A stretch of 64,000 nucleotides of DNA from Crossiella sp. CA-258035. GTDB taxonomy: Bacteria > Actinomycetota > Actinomycetes > Mycobacteriales > Pseudonocardiaceae. The stretch spans positions 3,876,001 through 3,940,000 of the forward strand of contig NZ_CP116413.1 of assembly GCF_030064675.1 (NCBI RefSeq), given 5' to 3'. A model generated the notes under the pieces. It was not told the DNA's origin and searched no databases. It was given only the letters and a program-made list of their open reading frames with translations. A program made the position numbers and the translations under genes. Shown in pieces: positions 63,922 to 64,000 of the stretch (position 1 is its first letter; each line of letters opens with the position of its first letter).

Positions 63922-64000
63922 GATCCGAGCATCGCCAGCCGGGCGGGGAAGTCAATCCGCCGTCGCCGCACGCCCGGCCGCGAGTCCGGAACCGGCCTGG

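Overview
The window is high-GC actinobacterial DNA: GC-rich third codon positions, GTG starts, dense gene packing with ATGA start/stop overlaps, LuxR/LAL, PucR, TetR and LacI regulators, a NarL-type two-component pair and nSTAND/NACHT ATPases. The style suggests a filamentous member of the Pseudonocardiales. That placement is inference; no rRNA or other marker gene is present. I see no tRNA, rRNA, CRISPR array, insertion sequence or prophage.

Layout. (1) 1-7.1 kb: a 5'-truncated nSTAND ATPase with a 14-repeat WD40 tail, the apolipoprotein N-acyltransferase gene lnt, and a secreted subtilase with two PKD domains. (2) 7.2-8.6 kb: an ArsR regulator with an SRPBCC protein, followed by a broken second SRPBCC gene. 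(3) 8.6-15.9 kb: a PucR-type regulator divergent from an esterase and a heterodimeric ABC exporter, then a DUF6191-like protein and a type B carboxylesterase. (4) 16-24.5 kb: a membrane-anchored NACHT NTPase, then a two-gene secreted operon: a 1886-residue protein (helical hydrophobic hairpin and coiled coil, BNR-like propeller, 94-residue helical repeats) and a ricin-B lectin. (5) 24.6-31.5 kb: regulators (winged helix, LAL/LuxR, LacI, TetR), a DUF2306 membrane protein and a serine esterase.

(6) 31.5-38.8 kb: a GntR regulator divergent from an eight-gene operon for tetronate (C4 sugar acid) catabolism. A 2-hydroxyacid dehydrogenase, OtnI, OtnK and OtnC would convert a four-carbon aldonate to dihydroxyacetone phosphate. 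A racemase-family protein, a binding-protein-like polypeptide without a signal peptide and a TRAP-like permease complete it. (7) 38.8-41.2 kb: a small membrane protein divergent from a NarL-type histidine kinase/response regulator pair. (8) 41.4-59.4 kb: an apparent biosynthetic cluster of two divergent, translationally coupled operons plus a nucleotide-sugar dehydrogenase and an EF-hand protein. It has two Gfo/Idh dehydrogenases, two DegT aminotransferases, a UbiA prenyltransferase, a flavin amine-oxidase-like protein, two adenylate-forming ligases, a methyltransferase and a CaiB CoA-transferase. It has no PKS, NRPS, RiPP or terpene-cyclase gene, so rule-based miners could miss it. (9) 59.5-64 kb: a GH2 beta-galactosidase behind tandem LacI-type operators, a prolyl-aminopeptidase-like hydrolase, and a frameshifted secreted-protein remnant.

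The two best candidates for something undescribed are the secreted giant/lectin operon (18.3-24.5 kb) and the coreless cluster (41.4-59.4 kb). A third genome-scale signal is a recurring near-palindrome, CTGTCCACAGTGGAC, resembling a doubled actinobacterial DnaA box. It lies inside genes and nearly always in the same reading phase.
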